The position numbers and the translations under genes are program-made. Below are positions 17,459 to 25,523 of a stretch of DNA of 64,000 nt, piece by piece. Position 1 is the first letter of the stretch, and every line of letters begins with the position of its first letter. The DNA comes from Pannonibacter sp051860505 (GTDB taxonomy: Bacteria; Pseudomonadota; Alphaproteobacteria; Rhizobiales; Stappiaceae), in the NCBI RefSeq assembly GCF_051860505.1, contig NZ_JBHYDX010000001.1, positions 62,001-126,000 on the forward strand. Direction: 5' to 3'. The notes beneath the pieces are model-generated. The model did no database searches. It was given only the letters and a program-made list of their open reading frames with translations, and was not told the DNA's origin.

Positions 17459-17516
17459 TCATCCGACACGACCGCCCGGCCTGACGCCTCGGGCAAATTC
17501 TGAGGGAGAGACTGAA

Positions 17517-17580
17517 ATGACCGAGAGCAAGCGCCGCCCCCTGCGCTCCAGCCTGGTTCGACAATCCGTCCGATCCGGGC
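17517..17580 (+). pseudogene. Frameshifted 5' end of the dehydratase gene
   Basis: ATG 17517 has a good ribosome binding site (GAGGGAGAG) and encodes MTESKRRPLRSS, the normal start of pentonate dehydratases. After codon 17550-17552 the expected continuation AWFDNPSDPGM is found only in the next frame (WFDNPSDPGM from base 17554). One extra base or two missing bases near 17550-17554 explain this. Confidence 0.7.
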
Positions 17581-19314
17581 ATGACCGCGCTCTACATCGA
17601 GCGCTACCTCAATTTCGGCATCACCCGCGAGGAGCTGCAATCCGGCAAGCCGATCATCGGCATCGCCCAAACCGGCTCGGATCTCTCCCCATGCAACCGG
17701 CATCATCTGGAACTGGCCAAGCGCGTGCGCGAGGGCATCGTCGCGGCCGGTGGCATCTGCTTCGAATTTCCGGTGCATCCGATCCAGGAGACCGGCAAGC
17801 GGCCCACCGCCACGCTTGACCGTAACCTTGCCTATCTCGGCCTCGTCGAGCTGCTCTACGGCTATCCGATCGACGGCGTCGTGCTGACTATCGGCTGTGA
17901 CAAGACCACCCCGGCCTGCCTGATGGCAGCGGCAACCGTCAACATCCCGGCCATTGCCCTGTCCGTCGGTCCGATGCTTAATGGCTGGCACAAGGGCGAG
18001 CGCACCGGCTCCGGCACCATCGTCTGGAAGGCGCGCCAGCAGCTCGCTGCCGGCGAGATCGACTACAATGGCTTTATGGATCTGGTCGCCTCCTCCGCGC
18101 CCTCGGTCGGCTATTGCAACACCATGGGCACGGCCACGACGATGAACTCGCTCGCCGAGGCGCTCGGCATGCAGCTGCCCGGCTCGGCCGCCATTCCCGC
18201 GCCCTACCGGGAGCGCGGCCAGATTGCCTACGAGACCGGCCGGCGCATCGTCGACATGGTCTGGGAGGACCTGAAGCCCTCCGACATCATGACCCGCAAG
18301 GCCTTCGAGAACGCCATCGTCGTCAACTCGGCCATCGGCGGCTCCACCAACGCCCCGATCCACCTCAACGCCATCGCCGCGCACCTCGGCGTGGCACTGA
18401 CCAATGATGACTGGCAGGCCGTGGGTCTCGATGTGCCGCTGCTCGTCAACCTGCAGCCGGCCGGCGCCTATCTCGGCGAGGACTATCACCACGCAGGCGG
18501 CGTGCCGGCCGTCGTTGCCGAGCTGATGCGCAACGGCAAGCTGCCACATCCCGATGCCGTTACCGTCAACGGCAAGTCCATCGGCGACAACTGCGGCCAC
18601 GTCACGACCGATCTGCCGGATGTCATCCGCAGCTTCGACAATCCGATGAAGGAGAAAGCGGGCTTCATCAATCTCTCGGGCAATCTCTTCGACAGCGCCA
18701 TCATGAAGACGAGCGTGATCTCGAAGGAATTCCGCGACCGCTATCTCTCCAACCCGGACGATCCGGAGGCTTTCGAGGGCCGCGCCATCGTGTTCGAGGG
18801 TCCGGAGGACTACCACCACCGCATCGACGATCCGGCGCTCGAGATCGACGAGCACTGCATGCTCTTCATCCGGGGCACGGGCCCGATCGGCTATCCGGGC
18901 GGGGCGGAAGTGGTGAACATGCAGCCGCCGGCGGCCCTCATCAAACGCGGCATCACGGCGCTGCCCTGCATTGGCGATGGCCGCCAGTCCGGCACGTCCG
19001 GGTCCCCGTCGATCCTCAACGCCGCGCCAGAGGCTGCCGCCATGGGCGGTCTGGCCTTGATCCAGACCGGCGACCGGGTGCGCATCGATCTGGGCCGGGG
19101 CACGGCCAACATGCTGGTGTCCGATGAGGAACTGGCCCGCCGCAAGGCCGATCTGGTGGCCAAGGGGGGCTTCCCCTATGCGCCCAGCCAGACGCCCTGG
19201 CAGGAAATCCAGCGCGGCATGGTCGAGCAGTTCGACAAGGGCATGGTGCTGAAGCCGGCCGTTGCCTACCAGGACGTCGCCCACAGCAAGGGACTGCCGC
19301 GCAACAACCATTGA
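17581..19314 (+). CDS. IlvD/Edd family sugar-acid (pentonate) dehydratase, probably frameshifted at its 5' end
   Basis: The intact frame encodes 577 residues of an Fe-S dehydratase resembling L-arabonate/D-xylonate dehydratases, which remove water from a sugar acid to give a 2-keto-3-deoxy acid. Cluster-associated Cys are visible in GSDLSPCNRHH, TIGCDKTTPACLM and GYCNTMG, and the late motifs DGRQSGTSGSPSILNAAPEA and GPIGYPGGAEV are conserved. This frame begins at an internal Met; the natural start, with its Shine-Dalgarno, is 64 bases upstream in another frame. As read, the enzyme would lack about 21 N-terminal residues and have no ribosome binding site, so the gene is either a recent null or contains a sequencing error. 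The adjacent GntR regulator suggests sugar-acid induction. Confidence 0.85.
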   Translation: MTALYIERYLNFGITREELQSGKPIIGIAQTGSDLSPCNRHHLELAKRVREGIVAAGGICFEFPVHPIQETGKRPTATLDRNLAYLGLVELLYGYPIDGVVLTIGCDKTTPACLMAAATVNIPAIALSVGPMLNGWHKGERTGSGTIVWKARQQLAAGEIDYNGFMDLVASSAPSVGYCNTMGTATTMNSLAEALGMQLPGSAAIPAPYRERGQIAYETGRRIVDMVWEDLKPSDIMTRKAFENAIVVNSAIGGSTNAPIHLNAIAAHLGVALTNDDWQAVGLDVPLLVNLQPAGAYLGEDYHHAGGVPAVVAELMRNGKLPHPDAVTVNGKSIGDNCGHVTTDLPDVIRSFDNPMKEKAGFINLSGNLFDSAIMKTSVISKEFRDRYLSNPDDPEAFEGRAIVFEGPEDYHHRIDDPALEIDEHCMLFIRGTGPIGYPGGAEVVNMQPPAALIKRGITALPCIGDGRQSGTSGSPSILNAAPEAAAMGGLALIQTGDRVRIDLGRGTANMLVSDEELARRKADLVAKGGFPYAPSQTPWQEIQRGMVEQFDKGMVLKPAVAYQDVAHSKGLPRNNH

Positions 19315-19323
19315 TGTCTTTTT

Positions 19324-19354
19324 CCCCGGCGCGCCCACATGTGGCGCGCCGGGG
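19324..19354. terminator. Stem-loop after the dehydratase
   Basis: CCCCGGCGCGCC and GGCGCGCCGGGG form a perfect 12-bp stem around CACATGT, ten bases after the stop. There is no T-run, so termination would not be classical. Confidence 0.5.
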
Positions 19355-19496
19355 CATGGCACCGGTTGGTAATCCCGTTCTTACACTTCCCCGCTAAACT
19401 GTCGCCAACAGGCAAAGCGCGCTTGACGATTACGTAAAGGGTATGCTTGGGTCCGTGCAAACCGGCGAGAGGCGCCGGGCATTCGGGAGATGAGAC

Positions 19497-19778
19497 ATGA
19501 CGCTGGAACAACTGACGGAAGCGGTGCGTGGCAAGGTCGCCGGTGGCGGCATTGACGAGAGCGTGAAGTTCGACCTTGGCGACGCCGGTGTGATCGTCAT
19601 GCAGGGCACGACCGTCACCAATGACGATTCAGATGCTGATTGCACCATCACCATTTCCGCCGACAACCTGGCCGAGCTTCTGGCCGGCGACCTGAACCCG
19701 ACGATGGCGTTCATGTCCGGCAAGATCAAGGTCGCCGGCGCCATGGGCGTCGCCATGAAGCTCAGCAGCGTCCTCTGA
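19497..19778 (+). CDS. SCP2 sterol-binding domain protein
   Basis: This 93-residue protein is a stand-alone SCP2 domain: SVKFDLGDAGVIVMQGTTV, then ADCTITISADNLAELLAGDL, then NPTMAFMSGKIKVAGAMGVAMKL. Such domains have a hydrophobic cavity that holds acyl chains or other lipids and act as soluble lipid carriers. No signal peptide or membrane helix is present, so it is cytosolic. GGAGATGAG sits upstream of ATG 19497. It appears monocistronic with its own terminator. Confidence 0.88.
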   Translation: MTLEQLTEAVRGKVAGGGIDESVKFDLGDAGVIVMQGTTVTNDDSDADCTITISADNLAELLAGDLNPTMAFMSGKIKVAGAMGVAMKLSSVL

Positions 19779-19810
19779 GACGTCTGGTCTTGGTGCCTTG
19801 AAACAAAAAA

Positions 19811-19836
19811 AAGCCGGCGCATGCGCCGGCTTTTTT
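19811..19836. terminator. Bidirectional terminator after the SCP2 gene
   Basis: AAGCCGGCGC-AT-GCGCCGGCTT is a perfect palindrome with an A-run before and a T-run after it. The same core recurs at 19946. Confidence 0.85.
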
Positions 19837-19862
19837 CTTGAGTGCTGGCCTATCCCTCAGCG

Positions 19863-19889
19863 GTCATCCCCGCCTCGTGCGGGGATGAC
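19863..19889. repeat. Short REP-like palindrome
   Basis: GTCATCCCCGC-CTCGT-GCGGGGATGAC has perfect 11-bp arms. Its ends match the ends of the larger element at 4684-4811, and a degenerate relative (GGGGATGACC) is seen near 24505. Confidence 0.65.
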
Positions 19890-19945
19890 GTCCGGGTTTA
19901 GGTCTTTGCCGCTGAAGAGCCACCGCGAGGCTGCCAAATACAAAA

Positions 19946-19970
19946 AAAGCCGGCGCATGCGCCGGCTTTT
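19946..19970 (-). terminator. Terminator of the FKBP-rhodanese gene
   Basis: A second copy of the AGCCGGCGCATGCGCCGGCT core. On the minus strand it is followed by seven T, and it lies just past the stop of the leftward FKBP-rhodanese gene. Confidence 0.85.
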
Positions 19971-19990
19971 CCATGTTCACAAACGCCCGC

Positions 19991-20752
19991 TCAGCAGAGC
20001 CAGCAGTTTTCCGGCATCTTCGGGGCTTCCACCGGGCCACCGGCGGAGATCCAGCCGTTCATGCCGGCGGTGACATGGCCGAGGTTGCTGAAGCCGATGT
20101 TGTCGACCAGATACTTGGCCAGCACCGAGCTGCGGTTGCCAGAGCGGCAGATCAGGATCAGTTCCTTCGACGGATCATCGACCAGCTTCTGCAGTTCCGG
20201 GCCGAAGTTCGGGTTCACCTGACCGGCCGGGTCGAAGAAGGTGACCAGGTTGACGCCGGCGATGACGCCGGTTTCGGTCCATTCCTGCGGCGTGCGGATG
20301 TCGATCACGGTGGCGCCTGCGGCCATCCGTTCCTTCAGCTTGTCGTTGGTGAGTTCGGAAAAGCTCTTGCTCTTCACGCTCAGCAGCTCGACTTCGAACT
20401 TCAGCGTGGCATTCGGCGGAATGACGCCGCCCGCGCCGCGCTCGCCATAGGCCAGCTCCGGCGGAATGATCAGCTCGCGCTTGCCGCCGACCTTCATGCC
20501 GACCACGCCCTGTTCCCAGCCTGCGATCACCCGGCGCTCGCCCAGGGTGAAGCTGAAGGGCTGGCCCCGGTCGAGGCTGGAATCGAACTTGGTGCCGTCC
20601 ATCAGCCATCCCGTGTAATGCACGCTCACGGTCATGCCGACATCGGCCTCCTCGCCGGTGCCTATGATCAGGTCCTTCATCTGCAACTCCTCTGCTGCGG
20701 CGGGAAACGCCAGGACAATCGTCAGCACGGCCGCTGCAATTCGCTTGAACAT
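19991..20752 (-). CDS. Exported FKBP-type peptidyl-prolyl isomerase fused to a rhodanese domain
   Basis: The 253-residue protein has three parts. Residues 1-20 are a Sec signal peptide ending in AAA. Residues 24-127 are a complete FKBP domain (VSVHYTGWLMDGTKFDSSL, FTLGERRVIAGWEQGVVGMK, IPPELAYGERGAGGVIPPNA). Residues 132-245 are a rhodanese domain with DIRTPQEW and the active-site Cys 202 in ICRSGNRSS. It ends in ENCWLC, with two more Cys. The predicted site of action is the periplasm. Both domains keep their key residues, so the protein may couple proline isomerisation with sulfur transfer or thiol chemistry on exported proteins. No frame disruption separates the two domains. Confidence 0.88.
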   Translation of the reverse strand: MFKRIAAAVLTIVLAFPAAAEELQMKDLIIGTGEEADVGMTVSVHYTGWLMDGTKFDSSLDRGQPFSFTLGERRVIAGWEQGVVGMKVGGKRELIIPPELAYGERGAGGVIPPNATLKFEVELLSVKSKSFSELTNDKLKERMAAGATVIDIRTPQEWTETGVIAGVNLVTFFDPAGQVNPNFGPELQKLVDDPSKELILICRSGNRSSVLAKYLVDNIGFSNLGHVTAGMNGWISAGGPVEAPKMPENCWLC

Positions 20753-20846
20753 CGATGCGCCTCTTCACGTCGCAGGCCGGATCCGGCCTAGGGTCCTTGC
20801 TCTGTTCCGACTTGGGGGCAGGAGTGGGCGCAAGTCAAGTCACGGG

Positions 20847-21194
20847 TCAGTCGACCAGCGCATAGTAACGCTGCGACAAAGCGCGCAGCTTCGGTGATGA
20901 GAAGTACTTCAGCTTGGCCGGCTGCACGTCATAGGCGATGCCGACCCGGGTGCCGGCGCGCCACCGGATCGTTGCCAGCGCCACCGTGTTGTCGAGCTCG
21001 TCATAGAGCACCAGCTCCTCGGGCAGGGTGATCCCCTCCGGGACAGTCAGCCGCGCGCCGCCCGCCGACACATCATAGATGCCGCAGTCGCACAGGAACC
21101 TGTTGTCGGCATCGGCCAGCCGTCCGGCCCTGAGGCGGGTGCGCTGGCGCGGCTGACGGCGCAGGTCCTTGGTTGCGGCGGAAACGGAACGCAT
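20847..21194 (-). CDS. PilZ domain protein
   Basis: The 115-residue protein is a lone PilZ domain. The c-di-GMP-binding pattern is visible as an Arg-rich start (RRQPRQRTRLRAG) and the DVSAGGARL turn (D/NxSxxG). Such proteins change motility, polysaccharide or gene regulation on binding c-di-GMP. ATG 21194 was chosen because AAGGAGG lies seven bases upstream; the frame continues further but without support. No effector gene adjoins it. Confidence 0.82.
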   Translation of the reverse strand: MRSVSAATKDLRRQPRQRTRLRAGRLADADNRFLCDCGIYDVSAGGARLTVPEGITLPEELVLYDELDNTVALATIRWRAGTRVGIAYDVQPAKLKYFSSPKLRALSQRYYALVD

Positions 21195-21336
21195 GGCAAG
21201 CCTCCTTTGCAGGTCTTGCGGCTGTAGGGAGCCCGCTTGCGACAAAAAGGCGAGCTCCGGGCCGGTTGCAACCCACTTAGGCTTTGTAGGGCTTGCCTGA
21301 AGCTTGCGTGAATATTCCGCAGCGGGATCGGACGTT

Positions 21337-22296
21337 TCAGCTGACTGGTGTCTCGGCGACAGGGGTCAGAACGGTGCGGTGGTGGAACCAGCCGGTCAGG
21401 TTGTCGACAACCAGCTGCCCCATCGCGTTGCGTGTTGCCTCGGAGGCCGAGCCCACATGCGGCAGAAGCACGGCGTTCGGCAGGTCCAGCAGCGCCTGCG
21501 GCACATGCGGCTCGTTCTCGAACACGTCGAGCCCGGCCGCCAGGATCGTCCCCTTGCGCAGCGCTTCGGCAAGCGCCGTTTCGTTCACCACCGATCCCCG
21601 GCCGATGTTGATCACGACACCCTGAGGTCCAAGAGCTTCCAGCACCCGCTCGCCCACCATATGGCGCGTTTCCTCGCCGCCGGGGGCGACCAGCATCAAG
21701 GTGTCGACGGCTTCGGCCAGGCTGACGAGGCTGGGGTGATAGGTATAGCCGACGCCGTCCTGCCGGTTGCGGCCGTGGTAGTGGACCGCCATGCCGAAGG
21801 CTTCGGCCCGTTCGGCAATGGCCTTGCCGATGCGGCCAAGGCCGAGAATGCCCAGCGTGCGGCCGCGCAAGGTGCCGCGTGTCAGGGGAAAGGCGCCCTG
21901 GCTCACCCACTTGCCCTGCCGCAGCCAGCGTTCGGCGGCCGGCAGTTCGCGGATGGTCATGATCATCAGCGCAATCGCCGTATCGGCCACTTCGTCCGTC
22001 AGCACGTCCGGCGTGTTGGTGACGATGATGCCCTTCGTGCCGCAGTAGGCCGCATCCACATTGTCGTAGCCGACGCCGAAATTGGCGACGATCTCCAGCT
22101 TCGGCAGCCTGTCCACCAGAGCCTTGTCGATCGGCCGGAACGAAATGGCGATGCCGCGGATTCGCTCTGCCACATCACGCAGCATGGCCTCCCGGTCGGC
22201 AGCCTCGTACAGCTTGTGCAGGGTGAAATGCGGCTCCAGCCCGCCGAGAATCATGTCGCGCATCGGGGCGGGGACGAGAATGTCGGGGCGGCTCAT
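21337..22296 (-). CDS. D-isomer-specific 2-hydroxyacid dehydrogenase (glyoxylate/hydroxypyruvate reductase-like)
   Basis: This 319-residue cytosolic enzyme reduces 2-ketoacids with NAD(P)H. It carries the Rossmann motif GILGLGRIGKAIAERAEAFG followed by a basic residue (HGRNRQ) that favours NADPH, the catalytic Arg in VINIGRGSVVNE, the Glu in DVFENEP and the His in LLPHVGSAS. Length is normal for the GhrB/hydroxypyruvate reductase group. Start 22296 was chosen for the spacing from AAGG; ATG 22302 is an alternative. The neighbouring genes do not define the substrate. Confidence 0.88.
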   Translation of the reverse strand: MSRPDILVPAPMRDMILGGLEPHFTLHKLYEAADREAMLRDVAERIRGIAISFRPIDKALVDRLPKLEIVANFGVGYDNVDAAYCGTKGIIVTNTPDVLTDEVADTAIALMIMTIRELPAAERWLRQGKWVSQGAFPLTRGTLRGRTLGILGLGRIGKAIAERAEAFGMAVHYHGRNRQDGVGYTYHPSLVSLAEAVDTLMLVAPGGEETRHMVGERVLEALGPQGVVINIGRGSVVNETALAEALRKGTILAAGLDVFENEPHVPQALLDLPNAVLLPHVGSASEATRNAMGQLVVDNLTGWFHHRTVLTPVAETPVS

Positions 22297-22491
22297 GGGC
22301 ATGTCCTTCAGGCATTGGTGGCAAGGCTGGCATATCAGACCAGCCTGCCTGAGCTTGCAAGGGCTTCGCGTGTCTTTCCGGTTCGCGCGATGGTTGACCC
22401 GACATGCCGCCTTTGACACAGTGCGCCAGAGCCTGGGGAGAGGCGCCGGAGCGGTCCGGCGGCACGCTTTGTTCCCGGAGCGGGAGTAAGC

Positions 22492-22995
22492 ATGCCGAGC
22501 CTGCCCGACTTCGTGAACCGTCTGTCCGTTGGCGCGGCGTGGCTGGCGGTGATCTTGTTTTCCGCAGCCGGTCTGTTGCTTGCCTTTGATGGTCTGTCCG
22601 GTTTTATAGCGCACCGTGCCTTGCCGCACGCGGGAGACGCCGCGCAGCTGCTCGGGCTCTGGGGGGCCCTGCTTCCGCTTGCCTTCCTCTACAGTGCGAG
22701 GCGCAACTGGAGCCCGCAGCATTTCAATGAGTCCGCCGGGCGCGGGGCGGAGCGACGGCGCATGTTGAAGCCTGGCCCCCGGTTGATCCAGTCGCTTGTC
22801 GTCGTCGTTGCGCTGTTTGTCACGGGGCTCGGCTTGGTGCAATTGCTGCCTGCCTTTGACGATGGTGGCTGGTCGATCCTTGCCGCGCTGGCGCTGCCGA
22901 CCGGATTTCTCCTGGTGTGCCTGCAGGCGATCACGGATATGGCGCCGCGTCCCCTCGCCACCAGACCTGATGCCAGACGCAAGGCGCCACGATGA
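22492..22995 (+). CDS. Probable TRAP transporter small permease (divergent DctQ-like)
   Basis: The 167-residue protein has four predicted membrane helices (about residues 12-35, 48-70, 96-118, 126-148) in the DctQ arrangement, but few of the usual DctQ motifs. The assignment rests mainly on its position: its stop overlaps the start of a DctM-type gene by ATGA, so the two are translationally coupled. A basic loop (HFNESAGRGAERRRMLKPG) lies between helices two and three. No substrate-binding protein gene is beside the pair. Confidence 0.6.
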   Translation: MPSLPDFVNRLSVGAAWLAVILFSAAGLLLAFDGLSGFIAHRALPHAGDAAQLLGLWGALLPLAFLYSARRNWSPQHFNESAGRGAERRRMLKPGPRLIQSLVVVVALFVTGLGLVQLLPAFDDGGWSILAALALPTGFLLVCLQAITDMAPRPLATRPDARRKAPR

Positions 22996-24293
22996 CAGCC
23001 GATGCTATGACCGGCCTCGGCGGTCTTTTCCTTCTCGTCTCCCTGCTCTTGATGCGCATGCCCGCCGCGCTCGGGTTGCTGGCTGTCGGGCTTGCCTTGA
23101 TGCTTCTCTCCGGTGCCCCGGTTGGCGGCATTCCGGCGGTGATACTGGCAACACTTGACCGGCAGGATGTGCTCGCCATTCCGCTGTTCCTGTTTTTCTC
23201 GCATGTGATGGTGAAGGGGGCGGCGGCGGATACCTTGCTGCGGTTCAGCCAGGCCCTGGTCGGGCATTGGCCCGGCGGCTTGCTGGTCGCTGCGGTTGCT
23301 GCCAGCGTTCTCCTCGGCTTCGTGACCACCTCTGGCGTTGCAGCCACCGCAGCTTTGGCTGCGCTTGCCATGCCTGGCCTCCTTGCTGCCGGCTACCCAC
23401 GTTGGCTTGTTCTCGGACTGATGGCCGGCAGTGGCACGTTGACCCTGCTGCTGCCGCCATCCATGCCGCTGATGATGCTTGGGCTGGTGATGGATCAGCC
23501 GGTGGGTGATCTCCTCATCGCCGGGGTCTATCCCGGCTTGTTGCTGTCGGTCCTGCTTCTGATCATGGCATGTGTCCTCGGCGCGCGGTTCGGCCGGCGT
23601 CACAAGAAGATGCCAGCCCCCCGACGCCGGGAAGCCCTGATTGGCGGCGTTCCCTTGCTGCTACTGCTTGGCGTCCTCGTCAGCTTTGCTTTCTTTGCCG
23701 ATCTGGCAGCCGCGCAACTGGCGGCGATTGCGGCGACGCTGGCGGTTCTCGTCATTTGCGGCGTCTATCGCCGTTTGCCGTTGCGCCAGTTGGCAGACAC
23801 CGCCTTTGAGAGTGCTGTCGGCGCGGCGTCGCTGCTGGCTATTGCAGCGGGCGCAAAGGCCCTGCTGCTCGGCCTGTCGGTCACCGGTTTTCCCGGCGCG
23901 CTGGTGGATTTGGCAACGGGGCTGCCTGGGGTCGCCGTCTTCATCGTCCTGCTCAGCCTGCTGGTCATCGTGCTGGCGTTCCTGCTCGACGGGCTCGGCC
24001 TGTTGCTGGTGGTTCTGCCTGTCCTGTTGCCGGCCGCGCTCGTGTTGGGTCTCGATCCGGTGTGGCTCGCGGTCTATTTCGTACTGCTGCTGCAGGCTGC
24101 GCTGGTGCTGCCGCCCTCCGGGCTCAATCTCCTGATCATCCAGGGACTGGCCCGGTCACAGCCTGCGGAAATCACGGAAGGGGCGGCGGTGTTTCTGGTG
24201 CCGCTCGCACTTGTGGCTCTGGTCTGGTGCCTCTGGCCCGGGTTGCCCTTTGGCGAACCGGTCATCCTCACCCTTGTGCCCACCGCCTGGTGA
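22992..24293 (+). CDS. TRAP transporter large permease, DctM family
   Basis: The 433-residue polytopic protein shows DctM signatures in modified form: QDVLAIPLFLFFSHVMVKGA, LLGFVTTSGVAATAALAALAMP, GSGTLTLLLPPSMPLMMLGLVM and, near the end, LQAALVLPPSGLNLLIIQGLA. These align with the conserved LLAIPLF, GS(S)xATxxAIG, GxLGxxIPPS and TPPxGLNLF segments. It overlaps the preceding DctQ-like gene by four bases. No DctP gene is in the neighbourhood, so a binding protein must come from elsewhere or the system works in an unusual way. Confidence 0.85.
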   Translation: MTADAMTGLGGLFLLVSLLLMRMPAALGLLAVGLALMLLSGAPVGGIPAVILATLDRQDVLAIPLFLFFSHVMVKGAAADTLLRFSQALVGHWPGGLLVAAVAASVLLGFVTTSGVAATAALAALAMPGLLAAGYPRWLVLGLMAGSGTLTLLLPPSMPLMMLGLVMDQPVGDLLIAGVYPGLLLSVLLLIMACVLGARFGRRHKKMPAPRRREALIGGVPLLLLLGVLVSFAFFADLAAAQLAAIAATLAVLVICGVYRRLPLRQLADTAFESAVGAASLLAIAAGAKALLLGLSVTGFPGALVDLATGLPGVAVFIVLLSLLVIVLAFLLDGLGLLLVVLPVLLPAALVLGLDPVWLAVYFVLLLQAALVLPPSGLNLLIIQGLARSQPAEITEGAAVFLVPLALVALVWCLWPGLPFGEPVILTLVPTAW

Positions 24294-24308
24294 TCCCTTG
24301 ATATCTTC

Positions 24309-24456
24309 GTCATGCCATGGCTCGACCATGGCATCCATGCCGTGACCTCTCCTGTCCGGTGGCACCCATTATGACTGGCAACGCCGGTCCCGAAGTCCTT
24401 CGTCACCCGCATCGGGAGGCAAGGGCGTGGATGCCATGATCAAGTCATGGCATGAC
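24309..24456. repeat. Large inverted repeat with self-palindromic arms
   Basis: The arms at 24309-24337 and 24428-24456 match as reverse complements at 26 of 29 positions (outer end GTCATGCCATG, inner end ATGGCATCCA). Each arm is itself a dyad: ATGCCATGG-CTCGA-CCATGGCAT on the left, ATGCCATGA-TCAAG-TCATGGCAT on the right. Nothing coding lies between. It fills most of the gap between the TRAP permease and the creatininase gene and looks like a mobile or dispersed intergenic element. Confidence 0.7.
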
Positions 24457-24541
24457 GGCTGCTAGAGTTTGGCGTCTTTTCCTCGCCCCTCCGCACCCGC
24501 ACGGGGGCGGGGATGACCTTCGGAACGAAACTCAGTCCAGC

Positions 24542-25351
24542 CTACTGACCAGGCGTCCATAGCCGGGACATGTCGAAGGCATGCACATCCTTCAGCAGCT
24601 CCACAAAGCCCTCAGCGGCATGGTCCAGCGAGGCCTTGCCCTTTTCTGCCGTGGCACGGGCGGCGTTGCCCACGGCACCGGCTGGGTTGAGGTCTTGCGC
24701 CTTCCAGCCGAACTGCTGCTGACCGTGGCCGCGCAGATATTTAAACTCCTTGATGAAGTCCTGCTGCGCCGAGGGGAAGTCGATGGCCTTGTCCATGCGC
24801 ACCAACTCCGGATGCAGATGCAGCATGATCGAGGTCTCGATGTCACCGCCGTGGATGCCATAGGTGAATTCTTCGGCCGGGAACACGCCCTCCGGCTGGC
24901 CGAAACGCGACCAGGCGGTGGCTGTCACCAGCATGTCGTGGCTGTTGCGCAGCTCCCGCGCCACGATGTCGATGATCGGCACGTTGCCACCGTGGGAGTT
25001 GATCAGGACCAGCTTGCGGATGCCGGCGCGGGCGACGCTCTCGCCGATGTCGATCCAGGCCCGCGTCAGCGTCTCCCAGGAGATGGTCAGCGTGCCGGGC
25101 GAGGAAATATGCTCGTTCGACTTGCCGATCTGCTGCACCGGCAGGAACGTCACCGGCAGGTCGTCAGGCAGCAGCTCAACGGTGCGGCGGATTTGCCCCT
25201 TGGCGATTGCCGTGTCTGTCCAGACCGGCAGATGCGGCCCGTGCTGCTCGATCGCCGCCACCGGCAGCACGGCAATCCAGCCGCTGGTGTTTGAGCCGGA
25301 GAAGTCGGTCGTGGTCATCTCGTGCCAGAAGCGGCGCGGCAGGGCGGTCAT
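24542..25351 (-). CDS. Creatininase family protein (creatinine amidohydrolase-like)
   Basis: This 269-residue metal-dependent amidohydrolase carries the family motifs LPVAAIEQHGPHLPVWTD (metal-binding Glu, His and Asp), GIRKLVLINSHGGN and YGIHGGDIETS. Members open creatinine or similar cyclic amidines, or act in cofactor biosynthesis. The window also contains a cytosine-deaminase-like gene and other deaminases, so degradation of a nitrogenous ring compound is plausible, but the exact substrate is open. It is a single leftward gene. Confidence 0.85.
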   Translation of the reverse strand: MTALPRRFWHEMTTTDFSGSNTSGWIAVLPVAAIEQHGPHLPVWTDTAIAKGQIRRTVELLPDDLPVTFLPVQQIGKSNEHISSPGTLTISWETLTRAWIDIGESVARAGIRKLVLINSHGGNVPIIDIVARELRNSHDMLVTATAWSRFGQPEGVFPAEEFTYGIHGGDIETSIMLHLHPELVRMDKAIDFPSAQQDFIKEFKYLRGHGQQQFGWKAQDLNPAGAVGNAARATAEKGKASLDHAAEGFVELLKDVHAFDMSRLWTPGQ

Positions 25352-25523
25352 GAAAGGCCTCGCTGGAGCAATCGGAAGGTCCGCCGAGATTAGCCGCCTG
25401 TTCCCCTGCCGTCATGCCCGTTCTTGTGGCGATACGGCCTGTCCCGGTGGCTCACGCAAAACTGATCAAAGGCGTTAATGGCCGTTAACGGCTTGGAAAT
25501 GCCCCTCAGGCATCGTCTTGCCT

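Noticed and set aside
16852..19362. 836-codon leftward reading frame opposite the GntR and dehydratase genes
   Set aside because: It is the antisense shadow of two well-supported genes in GC-rich DNA; composition is biased and no motif is seen.
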